64,000 nt of DNA from Cryptomeria japonica (GCF_030272615.1 NC_081411.1:837298136-837362135), one strand, 5' to 3'; positions 23,433 to 35,506 are shown, counted from the stretch's first letter. Numbers and translations are program-made. The notes: generated from the letters alone by a model not told the origin.

Positions 23433-24187
23433 TTCTTCTTTTCTTTTTTGCAGTCCTTACAGATGTGACCCGGTTTACCGCAGTTCCAGTAAATGACTTT
23501 GGACTTTCCAGGAGATTTCGATCTCCCTTTGGATTTGGACTTATCGCGCTTCTCATTCTTCTTGCCTTTCTCCTTAGGTCTTCCACGAACGGTTAGGGCT
23601 TCCTTTGAACTGATGGATACCTTCCTTCGCATCTCTTCACCGAGTAGGGCACCCACCACGTCTTCAGATTTCAAAACAACAGAAGTACTACCGATAGCCA
23701 TAACAAGAGAATCCCATGAATCAGGCAAAGAACAAAGCAAGATCTGACATTTCTCCTCCTCGTCCATCTTAACACCGACGGATACTAATTGAGCCACCAA
23801 CATATTGAATGCTTTTAGGTGGTCTGCAATTCATCCACCCTCTTCCATCTTCAAGGAATACAATTTCTTTCTTAAGAAAATTTGATTTAATAAAGATTTC
23901 ACTTGATACATCTCACCAAGCTTAGTCCATAGCTTCTTTGCAGAGTTCTCTTCATGGACATTGATTAGAACAGAGTCTGCCAGGCACAGTCTGATTAGAC
24001 CCTTGGCTTTTCGGTCCATAACATCATACTGAGCTGCCACAGTAGGATCTGAGGGCCTTTGGACATTCGCATCAATAGCATCCCAAAGATCTCAATCTAT
24101 TAGCAGATCTTCCATCTTCAACTTCCACATCTCAAAATTACTTCCATTAAATTTCTCCACCTCTATTCTCCCTAACGAACTCGCCAT
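23433..24187 (-). pseudogene. C2 gag with CCHC knuckle
   Basis: ATG at 24187 gives MASSLGRIEVEKFNGSNF, the usual copia gag start, followed by MWKLKMEDLL and RKAKGLIRLCLADSVL. In-frame TGA codons fall at 24092-24094 and 23831-23833. The basic linker (KGKKNEKRDKSKSKGRSKS) precedes one zinc knuckle reading YWNCGKPGHICKDC. Its first Cys has become Tyr, so one zinc ligand is lost. The C-terminus is Lys- and Asp/Ser-rich before the protease. Confidence 0.92.
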
Positions 24188-24296
24188 CTGAATATTCCTG
24201 TAACAAGATCAAAAAGTGTCTTCTGCACAAGCTCCCACTCAAATCTGGATTAGTTCAAAAAACCCAACTGCCCACAATTGAAACCAAAGGTGATCA

Positions 24297-24309
24297 GGCT
24301 CTGATAACA
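24297..24309 (-). other. C2 primer-binding site
   Basis: The minus strand reads TGTTATCAGAGCC two bases after the 5' LTR. This is the initiator-Met tRNA site TGGTATCAGAGCC with one G-to-T change in the key TGG. Confidence 0.85.
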
Positions 24310-24311
24310 CT

Positions 24312-25205
24312 TGTAAGGAAGTTAAGTAGCGGAAACAACTTCCTACACTAACCTTGAGAGGAGGGTAATGCAAAACTTTTTCAGATCATTACAACAGTTA
24401 CAGAAAATAGAAATAGATATAATAGCATTCATACCACAACACAGTGATTTACGTGGGGAAAACCCTTTCGGGAAAAAAACCCCACCCTACAAAAGCAGCT
24501 CAATATTTTATTCAGCAATCAAAAACAGATTACAACATACTTGCAGAGCAAGCTCTTCGCAGGAGTACCACTAATCAGAGATTCAGAGGCAACTCAATAG
24601 CCATAAGACTCTTACACACAACCTCTATCTCACACACCTCATAAATAGGAGATACAATACAAGAAACCGTCAAACGGTATTACAAAACCATGGGCTAAAA
24701 CCACCCAATAAGGTGTAGCCGACCTTATCTCCCTTCTAGATGCCCTATGACATGTTAAAGCACACATCAACATGTGTCACTCCCTTTTACAGCTCATTTA
24801 TGTATCTGATACAAATTATTTTTCCTATTTCAGGAGTACAAACTTCCGGAGGCCATAACTTGAGAACCGGGTGTCCGATTGACGAACTGTTTGAAGCGCC
24901 GGAAAGCTCGCGAAGTGCTCTATCACCTCATAACCCACTTTGCTGGTTACGGCCAATTTTCAGGGCATTTCAGAGCCTCTAAATTCCCCAAAATTAAGTT
25001 TAAATATTTTATTGCACCCCTCCAAGACGAAAACTTTAATATCTTCAAAACTAGCTGTGACCTTGCAACACAACTTTACCGGAATGCTTATCTAGCCAAC
25101 CAGAAGCTTCAGGGAGAGTTTCGCACCATTTCATGCTCAAATGAAAACTTACTATAAATAGTAACCTCGCATAAATGTAAGGTTGAGACACCATTTTTCC
25201 CAACA
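24312..25205 (-). repeat. C2 5' LTR
   Basis: 894 bp, the partner of 19190-20083. It is followed by the target copy GTTAT (25206-25210). Confidence 0.95.
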
Positions 25206-25359
25206 GTTATGGTGTTCATTTATGTGGATGGTTTATTTGCTTCTTTTTATATGTTTATTTATTTACCGATTTATATAAGCATGGTGTAAGGGGATAAAAA
25301 TTGTTCATACCAGCAGAACACTGATTCACCCCCCCTCTCAGTGTTCTTGGATCCCAACA
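25206..25359 (+). repeat. C3 5' LTR, right piece
   Basis: It resumes with GTTATGGTGTTCATTTATG exactly as in the 3' LTR and ends with the C-rich block and TTGGATCCCAACA. Bases 25206-25210 are the right target copy made by the C2 insertion. Confidence 0.9.
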
Positions 25360-25361
25360 AT

Positions 25362-25374
25362 TGGTATCAGAGCC
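25362..25374 (+). other. C3 primer-binding site
   Basis: TGGTATCAGAGCC, the perfect site for the 3' end of initiator-Met tRNA, two bases after the LTR. It is the usual primer for plant copia elements. Confidence 0.93.
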
Positions 25375-25433
25375 TGGTGCCTCGGAAGAAGTTTAACAGC
25401 TTGAGGAGGATCCTGAAATCAAAATCTTTGAAC

Positions 25434-26540
25434 ATGGCTATGGAGAAACAACTTGAGAAGGTCCTTGAGGATTATGATGCTGAAATGATGAAAAACTTGA
25501 AATTTGCAAGAAGAATTGAATTCTACAAATGAATTCATTCTTATCCTGCAAGAAAGGTTATCATCTGCTCAAGCTAAGAGAAAATAAATTTTGCAAAAAC
25601 TGGATGATGAGGAGAAGAATGCTCTTAAGGAATAATGTCAGAAAGTAAGTCAAGCAAAAATGCTCATGAAGAATGAATTGCAAGATCTGACTATAAGGTT
25701 ATCAAAAGACATTGAGGATAGAAATAGGAAGGAATATAATCTTGTTATATCCTAGAAAAACAAATTTGATGAATGTGGCAGATTGACTCATGAGAATAAT
25801 CCGTTGAGAACTAATTTGGCACACTCTTTAAACAATGAACAAGAACTTGAAAGACAAATAACTACTCTGAGAGATGATTTGACTACTATAAGTGAGTATA
25901 AAGAAAAGTTTAGGATCAATGCTGCATACTTGGATGACTTATTGAAAAGACAAAGATAGATTGATGATTCTGGAGGACTTAGGTTTGTACAAGGTGAAAC
26001 CTCTGGCACTGCAAGTGAAGATCTGACAATCGGTATGCAAAACTCATCAGAACAAAGGAAACCGGTAAGGCAATCTAATGCTTATAAATTCAATGGTAGA
26101 TGTTTTGTTTGCAATAAATTTGGGCATATATATGGCTAAACAATGTAGAAATAAAGCAAATCAAAACTACAATTTTGTTCCTAGTCAATGCACAAACTGC
26201 AAGAAATATGGTCACAGATCAGAAGATTGCAGAATGAATGTTAAATGTCATGCATGTGGAAAGTTTGGACATCTTTCTAATCATTGTAGGTCAAGAAATG
26301 ATACTGGATATGTCAAAGTAATTTAGAAGAACAATGTTACATATTATGCATGCAACAAAATAGGTCATATTGCTAAGTATTGCAGAAGCAAGACCCAACT
26401 GGTTAATAATGATAAAGACAATGAGAAAGGAAAGCAGAAGGTAAATGAGATACAACAAGATCACACCAAGAGATGGGTTAGAAAATTTGAAGAACCAAGT
26501 GGAGATGGATCTACACCAGTAACTCCACTAGTAGAATAGG
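25434..26540 (+). pseudogene. C3 ORF1: coiled coil and CCHC zinc-knuckle array
   Basis: ATG at 25434 (MAMEKQLEKVLEDYDAEMM). The first 200 residues are Glu/Lys/Leu-rich with heptads and look like a coiled coil, broken by several stops and frame changes. CCHC knuckles then follow closely: CFVCNKFGHI (its second half in another frame), CTNCKKYGHRSEDC, CHACGKFGHLSNHC, and YYACNKIGHIAKYC (first Cys changed to Tyr). CCHC knuckles of gag bind element RNA. Three or four in a row is unusual. I do not see a gag core before the coiled coil, so this may be only the C-terminal half of a gag. Confidence 0.8.
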
Positions 26541-26916
26541 GTATTCCTCCACCAGTAACTGAGGCATAAGCCTTAGGGGTTGGCAAAGTCATTACTAAAT
26601 TTTGCATAGTACCCTAGAAGAGACTTAAGGAGATCTGAAAGAGATTTGGAGAATTGTGTTCATCATTGATGAAGGTTCACCCGATGCATGACTGTGAAAC
26701 CGACATCCGTAGGGTTGTTGGTGAAGCATTTATTATAGAAAATTAGGGTTTTATTCATTGATAAAAGGGGGTAAGTGAACTCATTTTCAAGCATTCAAGC
26801 ATTCAAAGAAAAGTAAAGGTGAGTTAAGAGCAAGCAAAAGCATTGTGAAAGGATTTTGAGTAGTTATCTGAAGCACTCAATCTTCCACCGACATTCACTT
26901 TCAGGTATTTTTTGAA
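26541..26916 (+). other. C3 spacer between ORF1 and ORF2
   Basis: No open frame beyond about 40 codons. It would be the place of pol in a complete element, but no motif of protease, integrase or RT can be read in any frame. Confidence 0.6.
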
Positions 26917-29900
26917 ATGGCATATGGATCTTCAACTCCTACTTTCATTGCAAATCCCACCATTATTGAAGTCAAGGATAGGTTAAGGCCAATATTTAAG
27001 GAGGTTCCTGAAATTGCTAAAAAGGAAGACTCTATAGGAGCATTTTCTAGGGTTTCTGATGACATAATGTATGTTGAAGATCTGAGGGCATACATTCACT
27101 GCACCCTTGAGGATTTGGGCATAGAGGATATCAAAACCATGTATCAATCCATGATACTGGGAGACTCAGGAACCATCAAACCTGAGTACAAAGAAATTGA
27201 GGATCTAGGGTTGACCGGTATTGTGTACAAACCATAATTCAAAGATGAGGTTATTAGATATGTTCTGAGTAGGACAAATTTATTTGGCTAGATAGGCCTT
27301 ACATGATCATGAAGGAGGCTATTCAAGCTATCACTGGATTACCTAGGGTCAGACAAGAACCTAGCAAGAAATTTTCCAGCATAGAGGTCAAGAAACTCAC
27401 CAGTGCTATACCTGATAATTGATCAATGAGGATATGCACAATCACCGACATAGATATAAAGTTTGCAAGCATGATCATAGGTTACAAGGTAACTCAATCC
27501 AAGCAATTGAATTATGTTGCTAGTTCATACATTCATGCTTTATATCAGATGTTGAGGAATAATGTGAAGTATGATTTATGTGAATTGATGAGGAGTGAGT
27601 TGATGTTAAACCTTGGTAAGATCAAAGGAATCATGAAAGACACTTTTAGATATGGAAACTTGATTGTTTGTTTAATGCTTTACTTCTTAAATGAGCTACC
27701 CGGTCTAGGGAAGAAGCATTGGGCTCATAACATAACTATAGTTATGAGATCAAGAAAGTAATCATTGATCTTGGTACTGACAAAGATGAGAAACTTTGGG
27801 GGAATTTTAAGACATTTCAAGAAAACATGAGGCAGAGGGAGAGAATTTCAAAGAACATTGTGGAGAAGTATTCCACTAATATTTGTTTCATGGTAAAAAC
27901 TGATGAAACTCTTATGGAAGTAGTTGACCCTAGGAAAATCTAGATTACTGAGCTTGGATATGAGGTGGATGATAGCATTTTTGAACTTTATGCAAAGATG
28001 TTGTTAGATACCCCATTAGATGATAAGACAAAGCATTTTGGTACAACAAGAGAGAAGGCTCTTGAAGTGAAAACCAATTTTAATAGGAAGAGAAGAGAGA
28101 AGAAAATGGAAAAGATGTCTGCATATGTACAAGATGTGATTCATAAGATAGACACTCAACTGGGTTATAAATCCAAATAGGCAGCTAAACAAGCAGACGT
28201 TGGTACTACAAAAGTGAAGAAGCCACAAGTTCACATTCCCCCTATCACTTCTGATTCTGATTCTGAGAATAATGAACCTCTGGCTTTCAGAAGGGTACAA
28301 AGGAAGAATGTGGTAAAACCATCGGTAGAGTAGAAGAATGTAGAGCCTAGGAGGAGACTTGTTAGAAAGGCAACTAAGCCTACTGTACCTCCACCACTAG
28401 CAAGGAAGCTTATGCAAAAAAGGAAACCAGTCACACTGGTAACCACAAGGATAAAGAAGAAGGGTGATGATACTGGAACCGGTAAGACCACAATGACCAG
28501 TGGTGAGCCTATTGATGAAATTACAAAAGATGGAATACAAAAATGTATCAAAGTATTATGAAGATTTAGAAGTGAATAAGAAAAATGAATTAGAAGAGGC
28601 TATTTTGTTGTATATAGAAATTTATAAGAAATCCTTAGTTGAAATCTTGAAGGAGATACCTTTATCCTTGTATAATAATCTTGAGGCTAGGAGACTTGAT
28701 GCTGTCAAGAGAGATAGGGAGATCAAAGAAGTTGCACTTTTGGAATTATGTGGTGCTGTAAATAATGAAGAAATTAAAAGATGTATAGACACTGCAAATA
28801 GGATAGTTTTTAGTAGCAAATCCTGATAGATAAGCCTTATGATGGGGAGAGTAAATGAGGTGATAAATGAGACAAGGGATGGACCAAATTCTTTCAAAAA
28901 AACCCAAACTTTCTCACATCTCAAGAAGAATTTACAAGGGCAACATCTTCCACCACTCACGACAAATCAAAAGGGAAGGGTATTTTGGGTAGTTCAAGTC
29001 CAATTTTGACACAACCGGCAGTAACTATAGATATTCAGACACAACTGACAGCTAAGGAGAGTGTATATTTTGTACCAACACAAACAATTTTTTAGCAAGG
29101 CAATGTACATGACATTGAAAATAGTGTGGATAATACTCCACCGAAAGTAACCAACATTGCACCAAGTGGCGAAGCCACCAGTGCAAAAGAGGTTGAGATG
29201 GACAAGGTTAAAGAAACTGAGTCCATACCGGCAAGTAAAAATGACTTCCTGACAAAGGTTTTGACAATTGACACTTCTCAGGTTGAGAAGAAATCAGTCT
29301 CTGAGTTGAGTCCAACTAAATTGATGAAATTAATGAAGGTACTACAGATAAAGGAATAATTGATCAATCAATCTTAGTATTGCACAGACTAATACCTGAT
29401 TGTTAGATTGAAGATGGAGCAATCCCTTCCGATAAGCTCAAGACTCTAATGGAGCATATCTCTAACAATTTTCAATCTCTGAGGCAGATTACAGACCGAT
29501 AGGCTTTGGATAATTTCACAGCAGCAAAAAGAACAACTTTTGATAAGATTATAGAAACCGAGAAGAAGAAAATTGAGGAAAAACTTATTTCTATTGAGGT
29601 TTGTTTAAAAGAATGTACAAATATCTACATAGTGTGTTGTAACATAGAAAGTCTTATGGCTAATGTAGATAGTAGATTGAAGGAGTTATATGATAAGATG
29701 GCTAAAATTGCCAATTCTTTTGATGGATTGACTGCACTAACCACATATGTTGATGGACAAATTTTTTCCTTAAAAAACCAAATTTTTTCTTTTGCAAAGG
29801 AGAGAGATACAATCATGCAAAGAGCAAGAAATCTAAGAGGATTGGTAAGTCCTAGACTAGATTCATTGGGTGTTGATAAGAAAGAGTGCATGGACATGAT

Positions 29901-29949
29901 AGCTAAACCCACATTGGTCAAGAGAAGGAAATACTTTCCCACTTACTAA
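26917..29949 (+). pseudogene. C3 ORF2: long accessory protein, broken
   Basis: It begins MAYGSSTPTFIANPTIIEVKD and can be followed for about 1,000 codons through at least four frame changes (segments 26917-27237, 27426-27761, 27965-28180, 28500-28826, 29126-29359, 29506-29949). Around 27330 a KEAIQAITGLP motif is seen. At about 27612-27700 is a hydrophobic/aromatic stretch DTFRYGNLIVCLMLYF. A Lys/Arg-rich, serine/acidic segment follows (28200-28500), and coiled-coil-like Glu/Lys-rich stretches make up the end. No signal peptide or membrane anchor stands out. Sireviruses can carry an additional frame between pol and the 3' LTR, and this may be its equivalent left after loss of pol. The function is unknown. 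Confidence 0.7.
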
Positions 29950-30257
29950 GTGGACTTGCATCTATTTTTGATACTTTCAAATCTAGCTGGGATACATATC
30001 TTTAGTTATTGCAAAAGGCATACCCAAAAATCTTGAAGATGACTAAGCTCCAGTGAAACTAATAGTATTTCTTTTATTCTTTCAATTCTTTCACCGGTCT
30101 TTGGCATTAATGTCAAAGGGGAAGTATGCACATATGTGAAAAATATTAGAGAAACACATTGGAAGGATATCAGATGGAGTGTATTGCTCAGGGGGAGCAT
30201 ACTGACAGGGAATCCTTTTTTCACATGAGTGTTGCCATCAATGCCAAAGGGGGAGAT
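29950..30257 (+). other. C3 3' non-coding region with PPT
   Basis: It contains purine tracts AAAGGGGAAG (about 30115) and AGGGGGAGC (about 30190) and the functional PPT AAAGGGGGAGAT at 30246-30257, directly before the LTR start TGTTGGTAATTG. The multiplied tract resembles the arrangement in C1. Confidence 0.82.
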
Positions 30258-31158
30258 TGTTGGTAATTGACACTCATTGGATTCATTTTGTTGCTATTGA
30301 TGGCAACAAGATCTGATGGAAGTCATTAACTGGTACTAGGAAGCATATACCGACAGATAATGACTTTGGAGCATTCAGCGCTACACCGACACCAACATCA
30401 ATACTTCATTGAAGGCCAAAATCAAGGAGGATTTAATTTATAAATCATTTTGTAATTATTTTAAAAGGCCAACATTGAATATCTTTGTAAATGTATTGTA
30501 ATCTGACATAAGGCATATCATTTGTAATAGGTATATAGGTTAGTCTGCTAGGTTCTTTTTGTAATAAAGTGAGATATGAAATGTATGGATATAGGAGAAT
30601 ATAGCAGAACTGTATGATGTGAAATATATGTATGAAGATCATGTTGAATGCCAATGTTATATCATGCAATGATCTATAGATAGATTGGAAAGCATTCTTG
30701 GAGGATAAGTAATACCGATAAAGGGTTTTATGAACCTGTACAAAGCAGAGCCAAAATCAAAACTCTATCTGGCATAGTAGATGAATTCTTGAGTTCATTT
30801 TTAGTAATTTACTTTAGTAGAAAGCTTGTAGTCAGTGAGGCTCTTTAGTGATGAGATGTATGCTCTAGGAAGTGTGCCTTCCTACATGTGCAGGCCCCTA
30901 TTATATGTAATATCTTTTCATATGGCCAATGAAATGATATTGTGGGTCACAAATCCCACCATGGTCTTTCCTCATTGAGGTTTTCCACGTATAAATTTTG
31001 CATGTTATGGTGTTCATTTATGTGGATGGTTTATTTTCCTCTTGTTATATGTTTACTCGTTTACCGGTTTATATATGCATGGTGTAAAAGGATAAAAATT
31101 GTTCATACCAACATAACACTAATTCATCCCCCCCTCTCAGTGTTCTTGGATCCCAACA
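30258..31158 (+). repeat. C3 3' LTR (901 bp)
   Basis: TGTTGGTAATTG...GGATCCCAACA. It is complete and serves as the reference for the truncated, interrupted 5' LTR. It shares the C-rich U5 block with the C1 LTR and contains ACCGGT-type palindromes. Confidence 0.93.
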
Positions 31159-32203
31159 CTATCAGATCATAAATGATCCATTATTCTGATCTCATTAGTT
31201 ATACCAATAGGGGTATCATCTTGATTTTCCTTTATCGCCATAGGTTTTACTAATGTCGATTCATTGATCATAAGTTCATAATTGGGATAGTTCCCTCGAT
31301 GCCATTCTATTTATTCACTATTAGGATAATGTTAATGGTTGGAACCCTGTCGATATGCTATTTTGACTTCATAAGTTTTTTTGATGGACCTACATAATGC
31401 ATCCTCATGTATTTTATTTCATCGGGATAACTTGCATCATTTGGATAACTTTTTGAACTTACCTCGATCTCATATACTATTCCAACAAGACTTGTATCAG
31501 CATGATGTATCCTGAAATGTGTGTATCAGGATAATTTACTCTATCGGTATTGCAAAATATCATTTGTCCACATTTGATGGCTATTCTGATAGACATCCAC
31601 ATTCTTGGTTCAATATAGCTATACAAAAATGGCGATGTCAGGATAGTTAATTCTATCGAATCACATAGAATTGTTATTTTTCCTTTTGTAGTTATTCTGA
31701 TAGGCAATCAGGACTTCATGTTCGACATTGCTATCCTGATGTCCATGTTCACCACTAATTTATTGGATTGGGTTAGCTATTTTGATATCAGTATCTAACA
31801 TTGATTTATCAAATCAGAATATCTATTCTGATATATACATGAAATGTTTGTTTAGTGAGGTTATCTTACTGACCTTTCTTAGGTTTATCAAGAATTTTCA
31901 TTTATCATTGGGGCATAATGGAGACAATATATGGGATTCTATGTTAAGTAAAAGAAATTTTTTGTAGCTCCAACCTTTTACCACTTCAAATACAAAAGCT
32001 TGGTGATTATGCCAGGGGCATTGTTATGAAAATTTACGGTTCTAATAGTGGATTTGTCTGGGGATCCACACCCCTTGTGGGTATAGCAAGGATTTAGGGT
32101 TCTCTGGGGTGCAGACTAAACAAAAATTGATAATAAAGAAAGACAAGGGGGAAATGGTATAGTACATGGGGATATAACCTAAACTACTACACATGAAAAA
32201 TGT
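31159..32203. other. Repeat-rich non-coding spacer downstream of gypsy pol
   Basis: No gene. From 31190 to about 31840 short motifs CTATTCTGATAG, TATCAGGATA and their partial complements recur irregularly, many as small palindromes. In the orientation of the neighbouring minus-strand pol this is the segment just after integrase, equivalent to 58805-60360 behind the other pol. The accessory frame expected further on is cut off by C3. Confidence 0.6.
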
Positions 32204-34330
32204 TTAAGAGAAAAGTCTCTTCAAGAACTGTCCATGTGCTAGCAGTCCCATATGTTCTCCATCCATATTTTGTAAAAAATATGAATCTTCCCCATTTTTA
32301 CTTGTGATGACATAAGGTCCAATCCATAATGATCCAAATTTACCATGCTTTCCTTTTTCTTGAGCTCTAGCATTCCACATGAGCACCAATTATCCTTCTT
32401 AAAATTTTATTTATGTATCCCTTTTATCATGCAACTGTTTCATCTTTTGCTTCATCTTGAGGTTGCATTCATGTGCTTCATTTTTTATTTCATTAAATTC
32501 TACAATTGTTCCATTCTTGCATTCATAGGCTTAGGTAAATCTAGACCTTCCTCTATCATGAACTTGTATACAAGTAACAAATTAATTATAGGCATTCTAG
32601 CTTGAGTGCCATAAATTAGTTCAAATGAAGATTTTCCTGTAGCTTTTTTTACTGTAATCCTATCCGCCCAAAGTGCCTTCCTCAACTTAGAATCCCATAA
32701 TCTCTTATTTTGTTGCAACATATTTTTAATTATTTTCAATATATTTGTGTTGCTTGACTCAGCCTACCCATTTACTTGGAGATGGTATGGTGATGAATAT
32801 AACACATTTATGCCATAATTCCCATAGAATAAGGTGAATTCCTTTGATCAGAAGCACATCCTATTGTCTACAGTGATTCTTGCAAGCACCCCAAATCTAG
32901 TTATTATGTATTGTTCCATGAATTTAATCACCAATTTGCTTGTAGCTTGTCTAGTTAGGATTGCTTCCACCCATTTTGTGAAGTAATCAATAGCCACCAA
33001 AATCCAACTGTGTCCACCACTCAACTTGTCTGACATTTCTCCTATGAAATCAATACTCCATTGTATAAAAGGTGCTTCTACAAGTATCGATCTAAGGGGT
33101 AAAGCTCTTGAATACTTAATTTTCCTAAAAACCTTTGGCAGGGTTCAAATCTCCTTACATAGTCATACGCATCATTAAAAATGCAAGGCCAATAATATCC
33201 AGAACTGAGTATTTTGTGTGTTGTGGTTATGGCAGAGAAATGTCTCCCACAAACACCATAATGCATCTCTTCTAGTATAAGTCACCATCTAGTATTACAT
33301 ATTTAGCAGCCTGCAACTTCTAGTATAAGTCACCATGTAAGTAAAATAGCAGTAAACCATCTCTATTCTTCTAGTGTAAGTCACCATCTAGTATTACATA
33401 TTTAGCAGCCTGCAACTTTAACATTCTTTTTTAATATTTTATCATACCAACTAGACATGTCATCATGTTTAGGTAGTGCACTATGTTTGTATACCACAAT
33501 GTCCTTTCAATACTCATAACTGGATCCTTTGGCTCCACATTGTTCACATGTGCTGCCTCCAAATTAGACTTAGCCATTAGCCTAGCAAGTCCCTATCCTT
33601 GGACTAGTTTTATAATATGAATATCAATATTGAACTCCTAAATTTCATTTATCCACTTCCTCCTTCTTCCAATTACTTCAAGTTTCCTAAAGATGTCTTT
33701 TATCCACTTGCACCTTCTTCCAATTACTTCTACTTGCACCTACCAAGTATGGTTTGAAGTGTTTAACAACTTTCACCAATGCATATGCTTGCTTTTCATT
33801 GATGTCATATTTCAACTCAACATCTTTGAGGGATTTGCTAAAAAATGTTATGGGTTGTTCATGCCCCTCCTCATTTTTTGTAACATGACAACAACTATTG
33901 TGTTACAAGAGGCAAAAGAAAATATTTGAAATGACTTACTGGAATTGGTTGATTTCAGCACAGGAGCTTCCTTGATGACCCTTTTGATGTCTACAAACTC
34001 ATCTATTTCTTTTGATGTCCAATCAATTTTTTCTCCCTTCTTCAACATTTTTAATATAAGCTTTACAATTTCTACAAATTTTGAAATGAACCTCCTAACA
34101 AAGTTAATTTGCCTAAAAAATGACTGGATGACCTTCATTATTTTTGGGACTAGAATCTTATCAATAGCTTCTACTTGATCAATATCTATTCATACTGCTT
34201 CTTTTGACACAATGTGCCCTAAAAGTCTACCCTGGGTGACTACAAACTGAAATTTTTTGGGATTCAAGGATATCCCATGTTGGTTCCCAAAAATGGGTTT
34301 ACACTGACTCAAGGCAGAGACCAAATTGTT
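32204..34330 (-). pseudogene. Ty3/gypsy pol remnant: RT end, RNase H, integrase
   Basis: Read on the minus strand: RT C-terminus (HGISLNPKK, VTQGRLLGHIVSKEAV, INFVRRFISKFVEI), start of RNase H, then integrase zinc finger (HYGVCGRHFSAITTTHKIL, WPCIFNDAYDYVRRFEPCQRF), integrase core (AIDYFTKWVEAI ... ITVDN), and the C-terminal region (ELIYGTQARMP, LVLMWNARAQEKGKHGKFG, HGQFLKRLFS). Stops and frame changes are many. No chromodomain follows the core, which argues for a non-chromoviral gypsy lineage. Everything upstream of the RT C-terminus is missing. Confidence 0.92.
33264..33418 (-). repeat. Local tandem duplication inside the pol remnant
   Basis: A segment of about 50 bases (CTTCTAGTATAAGTCACC through CAGCCTGCAACTT) occurs at about 33268 and again about 98 bases later, with one intervening partial copy. 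It disrupts the stretch between RNase H and integrase. Confidence 0.8.
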
Positions 34331-35506
34331 TTCTTCTAAAATATCTATGGAAAGCCACTTCCAATTGTTTAATACTCTTTAGACTTGGACCAACAATAAC
34401 AAGGATGTGAGATCCTTCTGCACTTTAGGCTCTAGAGAACTAGGGAAGGTGATCCCCATGCCTATTTGTGATTTTACACCACACTCATAAATCATGCATG
34501 AAACAAAGCAGATAATCTCAAATAAAGACTCAATAATAAGGGAGAATGCTGAGAAATGGAAAATTCCTCAGTGATCCTCAACTAGTTTGGAGCATGAGAT
34601 GATTAATATGCATGACAACATTCATGTAAAATGAAAGTATTGTGATATTCAATAAGTTGTAGCAAACTAGTGGTGATTCTAAACAATAAATAAATACCAA
34701 GGCATTCAATTAACTATGATCAGTGCCTTATTACATTGGGTATATGAATTTATACTGCATTAAGCTATACTTTTGACAAAATTTATCTAACAACATATAA
34801 CCTAAGATAATATTACCTTGCAATACATCATATTTGTAATCCCTACCCAGAACTACTTATCAAAATCCCTGTAAATATCCCTATCACTCTGCAATTTTAT
34901 TCAAGCATTTAATCGACCCCTTAGACCAAAGCATGAATAAAAGTGCATACACCACAACAGTGCAGCGAATGATAAAATCCTTGATAATATGCATTCAAAA
35001 CATGATAGAAAAATACACTAGATAGAAGTGGGTTTGAATTATATATTTATTTAATAATTTGGCTGTATCTGTAAGAATAAAATCTATACATAACTCCTTC
35101 AAGAACCTGCAAAAATTACAAACACAAGACTCTTCCTATTTTTCTCTGTAAAATAACTGTTTAAAATTTTTTGTTTCACATAGACTTTGCTATTTGGAAA
35201 CAGAAATTTGAAACACTCTAGGGACCAAAAATTTGAACGTCATCTCATAGCCCTAAACACCTTTTTATTAAAAAACAAGAGAGCAAACAAGCTTCAGGCC
35301 AGAGGAGACACCTATCATCTCAGAATGACTACACATAACTGCATTCTGTTATACAAACATTCATCCTTGAACTTGCTTACGCAGGATCAAAGTATGCAGC
35401 CGCCTTCTTCAAAACTCATGATGAAAATTACCATCATTTTTTAATACAGGTTTAAAAATATCTGCCACTAGAAGACAAAAATAGTTATGCAAACTTCTTA
35501 CAAATT
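34331..35506. other. Unassigned AT-rich sequence
   Basis: I see no gene, LTR pair or pol motif. A plus-strand frame at 35187-35444 has no recognisable feature and is probably chance. The left edge coincides with the truncation of the pol remnant. Confidence 0.45.

Larger units (their letters stand above)
19190..25205 (-). mobile_element. C2: nearly complete Ty1/copia element inserted in the C3 LTR
   Basis: Two 894-bp LTRs (19190-20083, 24312-25205; TGTAAGGAAG...TCCCAACA) flank a 4.2-kb interior with PBS, gag, protease, integrase, RT, RNase H and PPT in copia order, all on the minus strand. The target copies are GTTAA (19185-19189) and GTTAT (25206-25210). The uninterrupted C3 3' LTR reads GTTAT here, so the left copy carries one later mutation. 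By eye the LTRs differ at roughly one site in twenty to twenty-five. Confidence 0.96.
18803..31158 (+). mobile_element. C3: pol-less copia/Sirevirus-like element (contains C2)
   Basis: Removing C2 leaves a truncated 5' LTR (18803-19189 joined to 25211-25359), an initiator-Met PBS, a coiled-coil/CCHC frame, a long accessory frame, repeated PPT motifs and a 901-bp 3' LTR (30258-31158). No protease, integrase or RT motif is visible anywhere in the 4.9-kb interior, so the element is non-autonomous. Because the 5' end is truncated, no TSD can be read. Confidence 0.82.

Noticed and set aside
20835-23747. Plus-strand frames of up to 195 codons across C2
   Set aside because: They are antisense to recognised gag-pol domains and have no motif of their own.
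25362-25374. tRNA-like sequences at PBS positions
   Set aside because: Only 13-18 bases match tRNA 3' ends. They are primer-binding sites and no tRNA cloverleaf is present.
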